DNA of 64,000 nt from an uncultured Oscillospiraceae bacterium (GCA_902478785.1 CABSMJ010000002.1:1-64000), one strand, 5' to 3'; counted from the stretch's first letter, positions 40,085-52,070 are shown. Notes: generated from the letters alone by a model not told the origin. Program-made: numbers and translations.

Positions 40085-40930
40085 ATGTCAACTATGCTGC
40101 AGACTGAGCAACTGGAGTACGCCTACCCGGCGGAGGAGGGGAAGCCCCCTCGTCTGGCGCTGGGGGGCGTGGACCTGAACATAGAGAAGGGCAGCTTTGT
40201 GGTGGTGCTGGGGCACAACGGCTCCGGCAAGTCCACCCTGGCCAAGCACTTCAATGCCGTGTTGCTGCCCACTGGAGGCAAGGTGTGGGTGGAGGGCATG
40301 GACACCGCCGACGAGGCGCTGCTGCTGGAGATCCGCCGCCGGGTGGGCATGGTGTTCCAGAACCCGGACAACCAGATCGTGGCCAATGTGGTAGAGGAGG
40401 ACGTGGCCTTCGCCCCGGAGAATCTGGGCGTGCCGCCGGAGGAGATCCGCCGCCGGGTGGATGAGGCCCTGGCTGTTGTGGGCATGGAGAAATTCGTCCG
40501 CCACGCGCCCCACCTGCTCTCCGGCGGACAAAAGCAGCGGGTGGCCATTGCCGGTGTCATCGCCATGGAGCCGGAGTGCATTGTTCTGGACGAGGCCACG
40601 GCCATGCTGGACCCCATGGGCCGGGAAGAGGTGCTCTCCACCGCCCACCGGCTCAACCGGGAAAAGGGGATCACCGTGATCCTCATCACCCACCACATGA
40701 ACGAGGCGGAGGAGGCGGACCGGGTCATCGTGATGAACGACGGCCAGGTGGCCATGGACGGCAGCCCTCAGGAGGTCTTTTGCCAGGTGGAGAAGCTGCG
40801 GGCTCTGGGATTGACGGTGCCGGACACCGTGGAGCTGCTCTATGAGCTGCGCCAGAGCGGCTGGGACGTGCCGCTGGACGCGCTGACGGTGGAGGCCTGC
40901 GCCGACGCCGTGGCGGCGGCCATGAAATGA
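40085..40930 (+). CDS. ecfA1: ECF transporter ATPase EcfA1
   Basis: This is a 281-residue ABC ATPase of a group II energy-coupling-factor transporter, which imports vitamins with interchangeable S subunits. Walker A is GHNGSGKSTLAKHFN, the Q-loop FQNPDNQIV, the signature LLSGGQKQRVAIAG, Walker B CIVLDEATAMLD and the H-loop LITHHMNEAEEAD. It heads the ecfA1-ecfA2-ecfT order. No S component is encoded nearby, as is usual for a shared module. Confidence 0.95.
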   Translation: MSTMLQTEQLEYAYPAEEGKPPRLALGGVDLNIEKGSFVVVLGHNGSGKSTLAKHFNAVLLPTGGKVWVEGMDTADEALLLEIRRRVGMVFQNPDNQIVANVVEEDVAFAPENLGVPPEEIRRRVDEALAVVGMEKFVRHAPHLLSGGQKQRVAIAGVIAMEPECIVLDEATAMLDPMGREEVLSTAHRLNREKGITVILITHHMNEAEEADRVIVMNDGQVAMDGSPQEVFCQVEKLRALGLTVPDTVELLYELRQSGWDVPLDALTVEACADAVAAAMK

Positions 40931-40951
40931 CGGAAAGGAAGAACGGGACCA

Positions 40952-41821
40952 TTGGAACCGATTTTACGAGTGGAGCATCTCACCCATACCTATGGGAGCG
41001 GGACGCCCTTTGAACGCAGTGCCGTGCAGGATCTGTCGTTCCAGGTGGAGGCCGGGGAGTTTCTCGGCGTCATCGGCCACACCGGCAGCGGCAAGTCCAC
41101 CCTGATTCAGCACCTCAACGGCCTGCTGCGGCCCACCAGTGGCCATATTTATCTGGACGGCACCGATATCTGGGCCAAGCCCAAGGAGATTCGAAAGGTC
41201 CGCTTCCAGGTGGGACTGGTGTTCCAGTATCCGGAATACCAGCTTTTTGAGGAGACGGTCTACCGGGACATCGCCTTCGGCCCCACCAACATGGGCCTTA
41301 CACCGGAGCAGGTGGACCGGGCGGTGCGGGAGGCGGCGGCCTTTGCCGGACTGAGCGAGGAGCTGCTGGACAAGTCGCCCTTTGAGCTCTCCGGCGGGCA
41401 AAAGCGCCGGGTGGCCATCGCCGGCGTTATCGCCATGGACCCCAAGGTGCTGATTTTGGACGAGCCCACCGCCGGACTGGATCCGGAGGGGCGGGAGCGT
41501 CTGCTGGCCAATATCCGGGCCTATCATCAGGCCAAGGGCAACACCATTTTGCTGGTGAGCCACAGCATGGACGAGATCGCCCGGAACGTGGACCGGATCC
41601 TGGTGCTCAAGGACGCCCATGTGCTCATGAGCGGCACCCCCCGGGAGGTCTTTGCCCGGGCAGAGGAGCTGGAGTCGGCGGGTCTGGATGTGCCCCAGGT
41701 GACCCGGATTGCCCGGGCCCTGCGGGACCGGGGACTGGCCATTGACCCGGCGGTCTATACCACCGAGGAGCTGACGGCGGCCCTGCTGGCCCTGAAGAAG
41801 GGAGGGAGCGCCGTATGCTGA
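40952..41821 (+). CDS. ecfA2: ECF transporter ATPase EcfA2
   Basis: This 289-residue second ATPase of the ECF module begins at a TTG (LEPILRVEHLTHTYGSGT). Walker A is GHTGSGKSTLIQHLNG, the signature ELSGGQKRRVAIAG and Walker B VLILDEPTAGLDPEG. A 21-base gap separates it from ecfA1, and its end overlaps ecfT by seven bases. It forms the nucleotide-binding dimer with EcfA1. Confidence 0.95.
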   Translation: MEPILRVEHLTHTYGSGTPFERSAVQDLSFQVEAGEFLGVIGHTGSGKSTLIQHLNGLLRPTSGHIYLDGTDIWAKPKEIRKVRFQVGLVFQYPEYQLFEETVYRDIAFGPTNMGLTPEQVDRAVREAAAFAGLSEELLDKSPFELSGGQKRRVAIAGVIAMDPKVLILDEPTAGLDPEGRERLLANIRAYHQAKGNTILLVSHSMDEIARNVDRILVLKDAHVLMSGTPREVFARAEELESAGLDVPQVTRIARALRDRGLAIDPAVYTTEELTAALLALKKGGSAVC

Positions 41822-42621
41822 AGGATATCACCCTGGGGCAGTATTTCCCCGGCGACACCTTGGCCCACCGGCTGGACCCCCGCACCAAGCTGATTTTGGT
41901 GGTGCTGTATATCGTGGCGCTGTTTTGCGCCAAGTATTTCTGGACCTACGCCCTGGTGGCCCTGGTGCTGGCCATCTGCGTGCGCATCTCCCGGGTGCGC
42001 CTCAAGGCCCTGGTCCGGGGCCTGAAGCCGGTGCTGATCATCATCACCTTTACGGCCCTTTTGAACCTGTTTTACACCAAGGGCGAAGAGCCATTGTGGC
42101 ACTGGCACTTTCTGAGCATCTATCCCGAGGGCATCCTGGCAGCTATTTTCATGGTGCTGCGGATCACCCTTTTGATCATGGGCACCTTCCTCCTGACCTA
42201 CACCACCAGTCCCATCCATCTCACCGACGGGATGGAGAGCCTGATGAATCCTCTGAAGAAGATCCATGTGCCGGTCCATGAGCTGTCCATGATGATGTCC
42301 ATCGCCCTGCGCTTTATCCCCACCCTCATCGAGGAGACGGATAAGATCATGTCGGCCCAGAAGGCACGGGGCGCGGACTTTGAAAGCGGCAACCTGCTCC
42401 AGCGGGCCAAAGCCATGATTCCGCTGCTGGTGCCGCTGTTCATCAGCGCCTTCCGCCGGGCCGACGAGCTGGCAGTGGCCATGGAGTGCCGTTGCTATCA
42501 TGGCGGCGAGGGCCGCACCAAGCTCCATGTGCTCCACTATGCTGCCCGGGATTATGCGGCTATGGTACTGGGCCTTGCCTTTGCGGTGGGCATCTTTGTG
42601 CTGGGGAGAATGGGGCTGTGA
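41815..42621 (+). CDS. ecfT: ECF transporter transmembrane subunit EcfT
   Basis: The 268-residue membrane protein has five to six helices. Two cytoplasmic coupling helices couple it to the ATPases, and the family's Ala-Arg-Gly motif is seen in SAQKARGAD and in the later AMECRCYHGGEGRT. The N-terminal HRLDPRTKLI block is characteristic. Its stop overlaps the GTG start of the next gene. Confidence 0.93.
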   Translation: MLKDITLGQYFPGDTLAHRLDPRTKLILVVLYIVALFCAKYFWTYALVALVLAICVRISRVRLKALVRGLKPVLIIITFTALLNLFYTKGEEPLWHWHFLSIYPEGILAAIFMVLRITLLIMGTFLLTYTTSPIHLTDGMESLMNPLKKIHVPVHELSMMMSIALRFIPTLIEETDKIMSAQKARGADFESGNLLQRAKAMIPLLVPLFISAFRRADELAVAMECRCYHGGEGRTKLHVLHYAARDYAAMVLGLAFAVGIFVLGRMGL

Positions 42622-43463
42622 ATGGGACGGCGGTAAAGCGGACAGGCGGGAAAAAACGCCTGATCCTGCTGACTGCACTGGCGGTACTGCTTCTCCTGTT
42701 GGTACTCGCCCTGGACAGCCGCCTGGCAGTGCGGACCTATACCCTGGAGACAGACGAGGTCACCGCGCCGGTGCGCCTGGCGGTGGTGACGGACCTGCAC
42801 AGCTGTGCCTACGGGGAGAACCAGGAGGAGTTGGCATCGGCGGTGCTGAATCTGGATCCCCAGCCCGACGGCGTGCTGCTGGTGGGCGACATCGTGGACG
42901 ATCAGCTGCCGGAGGAAAACGCCTGGACCGCTGTGTCCCGCCTGGCGGAGTTCTACTGCTGCTTCTATGTCACCGGCAACCACGAGTGGTGGAGCGGTGA
43001 GGCGGAGCGCATCTGCCGGGAGATGGAGCGCCTGGGTGTGACAGTGCTGCGGGGCCAGAGTGTGTCCCTGAGCACGTCCCAGGGCCAGACAGTGGAAGTG
43101 TGCGGCATCGACGACCCGGATTCCGGAGCGGAGGGCCAGCTGGAACAGGTAGGCAACAGTGTAAATGAAGATACCTTTACTATCCTGATGGCCCACCGTC
43201 CAGAGATGATTGACGAGTATCGAACCTATCCCTTTGACCTGGTGGTCAGCGGCCACGCTCACGGCGGGCAGTGGCGCATCCCCGGGCTTTTGAACGGACT
43301 CTATGCCCCCAACCAGGGGCTGTTTCCCCAGTATGCCGGCGGGCAGTATGACTGGGAGGAGACCACGCTGGTGGTCAGCCGGGGCCTGGCCCGGGAGAGC
43401 ACTCGGGTCCCCAGGCTGTTCAACCGGCCGGAAGTGGTGGTTCTTGATATCCTGCCGTCCTAG
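42618..43463 (+). CDS. Membrane-anchored metallophosphoesterase
   Basis: The 281-residue protein starts at a GTG overlapping the ecfT stop (GTGA). One N-terminal helix (LILLTALAVLLLLLVLAL) precedes a calcineurin-type phosphoesterase domain. Metal ligands appear in VVTDLHSC, LVGDIVDD, VTGNHEWW, LMAHRP and VSGHAHGGQ. This is the YkuE/YaeI-like family that hydrolyses phosphodiesters outside the membrane, possibly UDP-diacylglucosamine-like lipids. The substrate is not determined here. Confidence 0.87.
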   Translation: MNGTAVKRTGGKKRLILLTALAVLLLLLVLALDSRLAVRTYTLETDEVTAPVRLAVVTDLHSCAYGENQEELASAVLNLDPQPDGVLLVGDIVDDQLPEENAWTAVSRLAEFYCCFYVTGNHEWWSGEAERICREMERLGVTVLRGQSVSLSTSQGQTVEVCGIDDPDSGAEGQLEQVGNSVNEDTFTILMAHRPEMIDEYRTYPFDLVVSGHAHGGQWRIPGLLNGLYAPNQGLFPQYAGGQYDWEETTLVVSRGLARESTRVPRLFNRPEVVVLDILPS

Positions 43464-43486
43464 GAGACGGCAAAAAGGAGTGTCCC

Positions 43487-44242
43487 ATGCGCAACATTGC
43501 CTTAAAACTCATGTATAACGGCACGGCCTATCACGGCTGGCAAGTGCAGAAGAACGCCGCCACCGTCTGTGAGACGCTGCAGAAGGCCATTGAGAAGATC
43601 ACCGGCGCGCCGGTCCATCTCACCGGCTGCGGTCGTACCGACGCCGGCGTCCATGCTGAGGCCTATGTGGCCAACTTCCGCACCGAGGCCCGCATCCCCA
43701 CCGACCGGCTGCCCTTTGCCATCAACACCCATACCCCCGAGGACATTGTGGTGAAGGAGGCCTATGAGGTGGCCGAGGACTTCAACGCCATCGGCTCATG
43801 TCTGCGGAAGGAATATACCTACCGGATCTTTAACTCCCGGATCAAAAATCCGTTTTATGTCAATCGAGCTTACTTCTACCCCAAGCACTTGGACGAGGAG
43901 TTTTTGAACCGGGCGGCGGGGATGTTCGAGGGGACCCACGACTTTGCAGCGGTCCGCTCGGTGGGGACGGATGTCAAGTCCACTGTCCGCACCATCTATT
44001 ACTGCTACGTCACCCGCAGCGGGGATCTGCTGGAGCTAAAGGTCTGCGCCAACGGATTTTTGTATAATATGGTCCGGGCCATCACCGGCACGGTGCTCTA
44101 TGCGGCGGAGGGAAAATTCACCCCCGAGGACATCCCCGGTATTTTGGAGCGGGGCGAGCGGACGGCCGCCGGCCCCACGGTGCCGCCGGGGGGACTGTAC
44201 CTGACAAAACTTTGGTATGAGGATGAGCGACTCAATGGCTGA
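43487..44242 (+). CDS. truA: tRNA pseudouridine(38-40) synthase
   Basis: This 251-residue enzyme makes pseudouridine in the tRNA anticodon arm. The catalytic aspartate is in TGCGRTDAGVHAE, and the N-terminal YNGTAYHGWQVQ and C-terminal NGFLYNMVRAITGTV blocks are conserved. AAAAGGAGTG precedes the ATG. The 3' end overlaps the following gene. Confidence 0.95.
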   Translation: MRNIALKLMYNGTAYHGWQVQKNAATVCETLQKAIEKITGAPVHLTGCGRTDAGVHAEAYVANFRTEARIPTDRLPFAINTHTPEDIVVKEAYEVAEDFNAIGSCLRKEYTYRIFNSRIKNPFYVNRAYFYPKHLDEEFLNRAAGMFEGTHDFAAVRSVGTDVKSTVRTIYYCYVTRSGDLLELKVCANGFLYNMVRAITGTVLYAAEGKFTPEDIPGILERGERTAAGPTVPPGGLYLTKLWYEDERLNG

Positions 44243-45407
44243 AAATCGAGACGACATTTGGAATGATGACGACGAGGAGCCGCCCCGGCAAACGGGCAGA
44301 TGGAAGCGCTTTTTGCTCTTTACCCTGACACTGGTGGTGGTTTTGGCGGTGGTGGTCCTGGCTGCCTGGCGGGACGGCACCGGCTTTGATGTGCTCCGCC
44401 GCTGGTTCAGCTATGGCAGCGGCGGGGAGGAACAGACTGCCTTCGACTATGATTCCGACCGCAGCAACCGCTTTGCCTCTGTGGGGAACAGTCTGCTGGT
44501 GGCTTCCAGCACCGGCGTGGAACTGCTGAGCAGCAGCGGAGAGAAGCTTTACAGCGAGACGGTGCCTCTGACTGCGCCGTCCATCTCTGAGGGCGGCAGC
44601 ACGGCCGTGGTGGTGGACTCCGGCGGCACGTTTTTGTCGGTGTTCAATGAGAAGGGCGTGGTGTATCAGCTGACTGCCGAGAGCGGAGAACCCTTCATCT
44701 CTGCCACCATGAACGAGTCCGACTGGCTGGCGGTCACGTCGGAAAAAACCGGATATAAGGGCTGCGTCAGCGTCTATGACCCCGGCGGGGAGCTGGTCTT
44801 TGCCTTCAACTCCTCGGACCGCTTTGTCACCAACGGCTGTGTCTGCGCGGACAACAAATATCTGGCAGCGGTGACTCTGGGCCAGGAAAACAGCGTGTTC
44901 CTCAGCGAGATCGTGCTCTATCCCCTGGACAGTGAGGAGCCCTCTGCCACCTATCAGATCAGCGACGGGCTAGTGCTGCAGATTGGGAACCAGGATAAAT
45001 CCCTGGTCACCGTGTCTGACACCTGCCTGACCTTTGCTGATTCCAACGGAACGGTGAAGGGGACCTACAACTATGCCGGCCGTTACCTGCGGGAGTATAC
45101 CCTGGGCGGCGACGGCTTTGTGGCGCTGCTGCTCAACCGCTATCGGGCCGGCAGCACCGGCCAGGTGGTGACGGTGGACAGCTCCGGACAGGAACTGGGG
45201 AAACTGGATGTGGAAGAGGTCATGGCCTTGTCGGCGGCTGGCCGCTATCTGGCGGTGCTCTATGCCGACTCCCTGGTGATCTATACGTCCGACATGACGG
45301 AGTATGCCCGTTTGGAGAATACCGGGGACACCCGGGATGTGCTGCTGCGCAAGGATGGCTCGGCGGTGCTTCTGGGAAGCGAGCAGGCCTCGCTGTACCT
45401 GCCCTGA
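44235..45407 (+). CDS. DUF5711-like membrane-anchored beta-propeller protein
   Basis: The protein has about 390 residues. The start is uncertain among ATGs at 44217, 44223 and 44235, all overlapping truA. An acidic cytoplasmic N terminus (DDIWNDDDEE) is followed by one membrane helix (FLLFTLTLVVVLAVVVLAAW). The rest is a beta-rich ectodomain of repeated strands that looks like a propeller (for example LLVASSTGVELLSSSGE and SVYDPGGELVFAF). It fits the DUF5711 family seen in Clostridia. No function is known to me. Confidence 0.75.
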   Translation: MAENRDDIWNDDDEEPPRQTGRWKRFLLFTLTLVVVLAVVVLAAWRDGTGFDVLRRWFSYGSGGEEQTAFDYDSDRSNRFASVGNSLLVASSTGVELLSSSGEKLYSETVPLTAPSISEGGSTAVVVDSGGTFLSVFNEKGVVYQLTAESGEPFISATMNESDWLAVTSEKTGYKGCVSVYDPGGELVFAFNSSDRFVTNGCVCADNKYLAAVTLGQENSVFLSEIVLYPLDSEEPSATYQISDGLVLQIGNQDKSLVTVSDTCLTFADSNGTVKGTYNYAGRYLREYTLGGDGFVALLLNRYRAGSTGQVVTVDSSGQELGKLDVEEVMALSAAGRYLAVLYADSLVIYTSDMTEYARLENTGDTRDVLLRKDGSAVLLGSEQASLYLP

Positions 45408-45443
45408 GATAAGAAAACGGGACTTTTGAAGTGAGGGAAACGC

Positions 45444-46247
45444 ATGGATGCGGCAATGATATTGGACCTGGTCATCATCGCGGTACTGGCGGTGGGCCTG
45501 ATCGTCGGCGCCTGGCGGGGGCTGCTTGCCTCCCTGGCGGGGCTGGTGATCTTTGTGGCGGCTCTGGTGGGCGCGGCGGTGATTGCCAGCGCTCTGACCG
45601 CTCCGGTGACGGAATTTGTCCGCCCGGTCATGGAGCATCGCATCGAGGAAAAGGTAGACGCAGCCATGGTGAGCCAGGAGGAGGGCACCGCCTCTTCCCA
45701 GGCGCCTGTGGTGGAGGGGACAGCACCCTCCATACCCGGCGAAACCGGTGATACCGGTAGCATGAACAACGCCGGAACCCCCGGGGACATGTCCACGGAT
45801 GAAACGGAGGACAGCTCGATCCTCCAGCGGGCCCAGGAGATCCTGGAGGCCATGGGGTATCGCAAGGGTGTGCAGGAGAGCGTCTCGGAGAAGGTGCAGG
45901 AGACCGTGCGGGATACCAGCGTTTCTCTGGTGACTGCTCTGGCCAACAGCCTTCTGGAGACGGTGGTGCACACGGTGCTGTTCTTGCTGTCCTTCGCGGT
46001 GCTGACGCTGGTGCTGCGGCTGGTGGTAAAGATGTTGGATCTGATGGCCCGGCTGCCAGGCATCCATATGCTCAACAGCCTGGGCGGCGCTGCCGTGGGA
46101 CTGGCGGAGAGCGTTCTGATTTTGTTTTTGCTCTTCTGGGTCTTGGACCGATTCGGTGTGCGGATTGCCCAGTCCACCATTGACGAGACCTATCTATTGC
46201 GCTTTTTCGTGACGGAGGGCCCTCTGGGCTTTTTGTCCGTACTGTGA
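45444..46247 (+). CDS. CvpA-family membrane protein
   Basis: The 267-residue protein begins with a CvpA-type N terminus: a helix ILDLVIIAVLAVGLIVGAWRG followed by a second helix. An insert of about 100 residues, rich in Ser/Thr/Glu/Gly, separates these from two C-terminal helices (VVHTVLFLLSFAVLTLVL and GLAESVLILFLLFWVLD). CvpA proteins are poorly understood envelope proteins. The long hydrophilic insert is common in clostridial members. Confidence 0.8.
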   Translation: MDAAMILDLVIIAVLAVGLIVGAWRGLLASLAGLVIFVAALVGAAVIASALTAPVTEFVRPVMEHRIEEKVDAAMVSQEEGTASSQAPVVEGTAPSIPGETGDTGSMNNAGTPGDMSTDETEDSSILQRAQEILEAMGYRKGVQESVSEKVQETVRDTSVSLVTALANSLLETVVHTVLFLLSFAVLTLVLRLVVKMLDLMARLPGIHMLNSLGGAAVGLAESVLILFLLFWVLDRFGVRIAQSTIDETYLLRFFVTEGPLGFLSVL

Positions 46248-46287
46248 GGGGACACGCGTTCCCTCGGTATATCATCTGGAGGTAATT

Positions 46288-48606
<2,319 letters not shown>

Positions 48607-48646
48607 AAAGAACACATCACCGATCAGGAGAGGGGAGAGGAGCCCA

Positions 48647-48856
48647 GTGCTGTTTCGTAAGAACATTGACCCCCGCTGCGCCTACTGTCAGCGGGGCACC
48701 CAGATCAACGAGCGGGAGGTGGCCTGCGCCAAGCAGGGGGTGGTTCCTGTGGAGCACCACTGCCGCAGCTTCAAGTATGACCCGCTTAAGCGTGTCCCGC
48801 CCCGTCCCGCGTCTTTGGATACCAAGGGACTGAAGGAAGAGGATTTTTCCCTGTGA
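48647..48856 (+). CDS. Small cysteine-containing conserved protein
   Basis: This 69-residue protein starts at GTG behind GGGGAGAGGAG. The pattern CAYC...VAC...HHC (four Cys and two adjacent His) in the first 40 residues suggests a small metal-binding fold. I do not recognise a function. It lies 40 bases after the ClpE-type gene on the same strand and may be co-transcribed with it. Confidence 0.65.
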   Translation: MLFRKNIDPRCAYCQRGTQINEREVACAKQGVVPVEHHCRSFKYDPLKRVPPRPASLDTKGLKEEDFSL

Positions 48857-48921
48857 GAGAACCCCCAGCCCGGCGGAAAGGGACCTGAGCCCCGCGCCGA
48901 GAACAAAAAGAGAGGGCGAGT

Positions 48922-49746
48922 ATGATGAAGATCCAAACCGTTTGGGCCGTCTGGTGGAGCGCCACCGGAAACACGCGCACGGTGGCTGAGGCCGTGGCCG
49001 ATGGGCTGGCCAAGGAGCTGGAGCTGCCCCTGCGCCGCTATGACTTCACCCTGCCGGGCAGCCGGGAGAAGCAGCTGTCTTTTGGGCAGACGGACCTTGT
49101 GGTGGTGGCGCTGCCCACCTACGCCGGCAAGCTGCCCAATAAGATCCTGCCCTGGGTCCAGGCCCATCTGGAGGGCAACGGCGCCCTGGCGGTGCCGATG
49201 GTGACCTTCGGCAACCGCAGCTTTGATAACTCCCTGGCGGAGCTGACGGCGGAGCTGGAGGCCCACGGCTTCCACACCGTGTCCGCCGCCGCCTTTGTGG
49301 GCCGCCACGCCTTTACGGACCGCCTGGCGCCGGGCCGCCCCGACCGGGAGGACCTGGCCGCAGCCCGGGACTTTGCCTGCCGCACGGCGGAAAAGGTGAA
49401 GGGTTTGACGGCGGTGCCCGCCCCTGTGGCGGTGCCCGGCGATCCCCAGGCCCCCTACTATGTGCCCAAGGGCACCGACGGAGCGCCTGCCAAGTTCCTC
49501 AAGGCCAAGCCGGTGACCGATCCGGAGCGCTGTGACGGCTGCGGGCTGTGCGTCACCCTCTGCCCCATGGGGGCCATTGATCCCCTGGACGTGACCCAGG
49601 TGCCGGGCACCTGCATCAAGTGCCATGCCTGTGTCCGAGGCTGCCCCAGCGGGGCCAAGTTCTTTGACGATCCGGCCTTTTTGTCCCATCGGGCCATGCT
49701 GGAGGAGCATTTCACCCGCCCGGCGCAGCCAGAGTTTTATCTCTGA
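48922..49746 (+). CDS. EFR1-type flavodoxin-ferredoxin fusion
   Basis: The 274-residue protein has an N-terminal flavodoxin-like FMN domain (WWSATGNTRTVAEAVADGL phosphate loop, later VVVALPTYAGKLPNKI). A C-terminal 2[4Fe-4S] ferredoxin domain has CDGCGLCVTLCP and CIKCHACVRGCP. This is the EFR1 family of electron-transfer proteins of strict anaerobes. Partner enzymes are not encoded nearby. Confidence 0.9.
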   Translation: MMKIQTVWAVWWSATGNTRTVAEAVADGLAKELELPLRRYDFTLPGSREKQLSFGQTDLVVVALPTYAGKLPNKILPWVQAHLEGNGALAVPMVTFGNRSFDNSLAELTAELEAHGFHTVSAAAFVGRHAFTDRLAPGRPDREDLAAARDFACRTAEKVKGLTAVPAPVAVPGDPQAPYYVPKGTDGAPAKFLKAKPVTDPERCDGCGLCVTLCPMGAIDPLDVTQVPGTCIKCHACVRGCPSGAKFFDDPAFLSHRAMLEEHFTRPAQPEFYL

Positions 49747-49779
49747 GGCCGGGGCATTGCGCCGCAACCCTGCCGGTCA

Positions 49780-49808
49780 GAGGGCATCCGCCGCGGATGC
49801 CCTCTTTT
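49780..49808 (+). terminator. Terminator after the EFR1 gene
   Basis: GAGGGCATCC pairs with GGATGCCCTC around GCCGC, followed by TTTT. Confidence 0.85.
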
Positions 49809-49847
49809 CACCCCAGGGGGAAAGAGAACAGGAGAGGAGAGGTCCTT

Positions 49848-50267
49848 GTGGACTATTTTAATTTGACGCTGCCGGAGGATGAGATCCGGGCCATCAGCAG
49901 CATCGGCCTGGCCCATCTGGGGGACGCGGTCTATGAGCTGTTGGTGCGCACCTGGCTGTGCGCCCACGGAAAAGCCACCGGAAAGGGCCTCCACCGGGCC
50001 ACGGTGGAGCTGGTCTGCGCCCCGGCCCAGGCGGTCCGGGCGGAGCGGATCCGGGGGATGCTGACGGAGGAGGAGCTGGCGGTGTTCCGCCGGGGACGCA
50101 ACGCCAACGTCCACACCATTCCCAAGAATGCCAGCCGGGCCCAGTACGCCGAGGCCACGGCCCTGGAGGCCCTCTTTGGCTGGCTGTATCTCCACGGCCG
50201 GAAGGAGCGCATCAACGCTCTCTTTGCGGTGATGATGGAGGAGCTTCCCCAGGGGGAGCAGGCGTAA
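49848..50267 (+). CDS. mrnC: Mini-ribonuclease III
   Basis: The 139-residue protein starts at GTG behind GGAGAGGAGAGG. It is an RNase III catalytic domain without a dsRNA-binding domain. LAHLGDAVYELLVRTWL is the signature with the catalytic Asp, and YAEATALEALFGWLYL carries the second acidic pair. Mini-III matures 23S rRNA ends in Firmicutes. It lies 51 bases before rqcH. Confidence 0.93.
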   Translation: MDYFNLTLPEDEIRAISSIGLAHLGDAVYELLVRTWLCAHGKATGKGLHRATVELVCAPAQAVRAERIRGMLTEEELAVFRRGRNANVHTIPKNASRAQYAEATALEALFGWLYLHGRKERINALFAVMMEELPQGEQA

Positions 50268-50318
50268 AAGAGCGGTGCCGGGAATGTTTCCGGCGCCGCA
50301 GGAAAGGAAGGATAGAAG

Positions 50319-52070
50319 ATGCCATTGGATGCCGTCTGCCTGCGGGCGGTGGTGGAGGAGCTGCGGCCCCAGCTGACGGGGCTGCGCATCGATAAAGTCC
50401 AGCAGCCGTCCCGGGACCAGGTGATTTTGCTGCTGCGGGCGGGAAAGCTGCTGCTCAGTGCCGGAGCGGGTGCGCCCCGGCTGCAGCTGACGGAGCTGCC
50501 CCGGGACAACCCGGCCCAGCCGCCCATGTTCTGTATGCTGCTGCGCAAGCACCTGACGGGAGGCCGGATCCGGGATCTTACCCAGCCGGGGATGGAGCGT
50601 CTGGTGGTGCTGACGGTGGACATCACCGACGAGCTGGGCCAGAGCGGCACCCGGAAGCTGATCCTGGAGGCCATGGGCCGCAGGTCCAACTTGATCCTCA
50701 CCGACGGGGAGGACCACATCATCGACTGTCTGCGCCGGGTGGACTATGAGATGTCCCCCCAGCGGCAGGTGCTGCCGGGGCTGTATTATCGTCTGCCCCA
50801 GAGCCCGGCGGGCAAGCTGCCCCTGACGGACCTGACGGAGGAGCGTTGGGACCAGGCGCTTCAGGAGGCCAACCCGGAAAAGCGCCTGGACGACCTGCTG
50901 CTGGACACCCTCTTCGGCCTCTCGCCCCTGGTTGCCCGGGAGCTGGCCTTCCGGGTGAGCGGCGAGTGCGACGTTCGCCTCTTCCAGCTGGGGGAGGAGG
51001 GACAGCAGCGGCTAAAAAAGGCCCTGTTCGGTCTGGTGAATGATGTAAAGGAAAACTGTTTTACTCCAATTATTTTGCAGCGCAATGGGAAGTATGAGGA
51101 TTTCACCTATCTGCCTATCTCCCAGTACGGACCGGAGACGGCCAATGTGGAGTGTGAAAACTTCTGTACCATGCTGGACACCTTCTTTGAGGCCCGGGAG
51201 CGCCAGGAGCGGGCCCGCCAGCGGGGCCAGGACCTGATCCGTTTGACCACCAATGCCCGGGACCGCCTGAAGCGGAAGATCGGCCTGCAGGAAAAGGAGC
51301 TGGCCGATACGGAGAACCGGGACGAGCTGCGGATTCGGGGGGACCTGATCACCGCCAATCTCTACCGGATGGAGCGAGGGATGTCCTCTGTCTGCGTACA
51401 GAACTACTATGACGAGGCCGGCGGAGAAGTGACCATCGCCCTGGACCCGCTGCTGACGCCCCAGGAGAACGCGGCCAAATACTACAAGCGTTACCACAAG
51501 GCCAAAACCGCTCAGCACTATCTGACGGAACAACTGGCCAAGGCCCGCAGCGAGCGGACCTACCTGGAGAGCGTACTGGAGGAGCTGCGGCAGGCGGAGA
51601 CGGAGCAGGACTTCATCGACATCCGCAATGAGCTGCGGGAGGCCGGCTACCTCCGGCAGATGAAGGTGAAAAAGGAGCCCAAGCGCCCCGCCTCGGGCCC
51701 CAGGGAGTTCCGATCCAGCGCCGGACTGCGGATCTTGGTGGGCCGAAACAACCGGCAAAACGACAAGCTGACCCTCAAGGAGGCCGGCCGGTGGGATCTG
51801 TGGTTCCACACCCAGAAGATTCACGGTTCCCATGTGATTCTCTGCACCGGCGGGGTCGAGCCGGACAGCCGGAGCGTGGAGGAGGCGGCTATGCTGGCCG
51901 CCTGGTACTCCCAGGCCAGCGCAGGCGCCAATGTCCCTGTGGACTACACCCAGGTGCGCCATGTGAAAAAGCCCGCCGGCGCCCGGCCGGGCATGGTGAT
52001 CTATGACCCCTACCAGACGATTTTCGTCACACCGGACGAGGCGCTGGTGAAGGCCCTGCGGGTCAAGTGA
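50319..52070 (+). CDS. rqcH: Ribosome quality control factor RqcH (NFACT family)
   Basis: The 583-residue protein has NFACT-N at the start (PLDAVCLRAVVEELRPQL and ILEAMGRRSNLIL), a central coiled coil and a C-terminal NFACT-R domain (LRILVGRNNRQNDKLT, WFHTQKIHGSHVIL). RqcH binds the obstructed 50S subunit and recruits tRNA-Ala to add alanine tails to stalled peptides. Older names call this family fibronectin-binding protein A. Confidence 0.93.
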   Translation: MPLDAVCLRAVVEELRPQLTGLRIDKVQQPSRDQVILLLRAGKLLLSAGAGAPRLQLTELPRDNPAQPPMFCMLLRKHLTGGRIRDLTQPGMERLVVLTVDITDELGQSGTRKLILEAMGRRSNLILTDGEDHIIDCLRRVDYEMSPQRQVLPGLYYRLPQSPAGKLPLTDLTEERWDQALQEANPEKRLDDLLLDTLFGLSPLVARELAFRVSGECDVRLFQLGEEGQQRLKKALFGLVNDVKENCFTPIILQRNGKYEDFTYLPISQYGPETANVECENFCTMLDTFFEARERQERARQRGQDLIRLTTNARDRLKRKIGLQEKELADTENRDELRIRGDLITANLYRMERGMSSVCVQNYYDEAGGEVTIALDPLLTPQENAAKYYKRYHKAKTAQHYLTEQLAKARSERTYLESVLEELRQAETEQDFIDIRNELREAGYLRQMKVKKEPKRPASGPREFRSSAGLRILVGRNNRQNDKLTLKEAGRWDLWFHTQKIHGSHVILCTGGVEPDSRSVEEAAMLAAWYSQASAGANVPVDYTQVRHVKKPAGARPGMVIYDPYQTIFVTPDEALVKALRVK

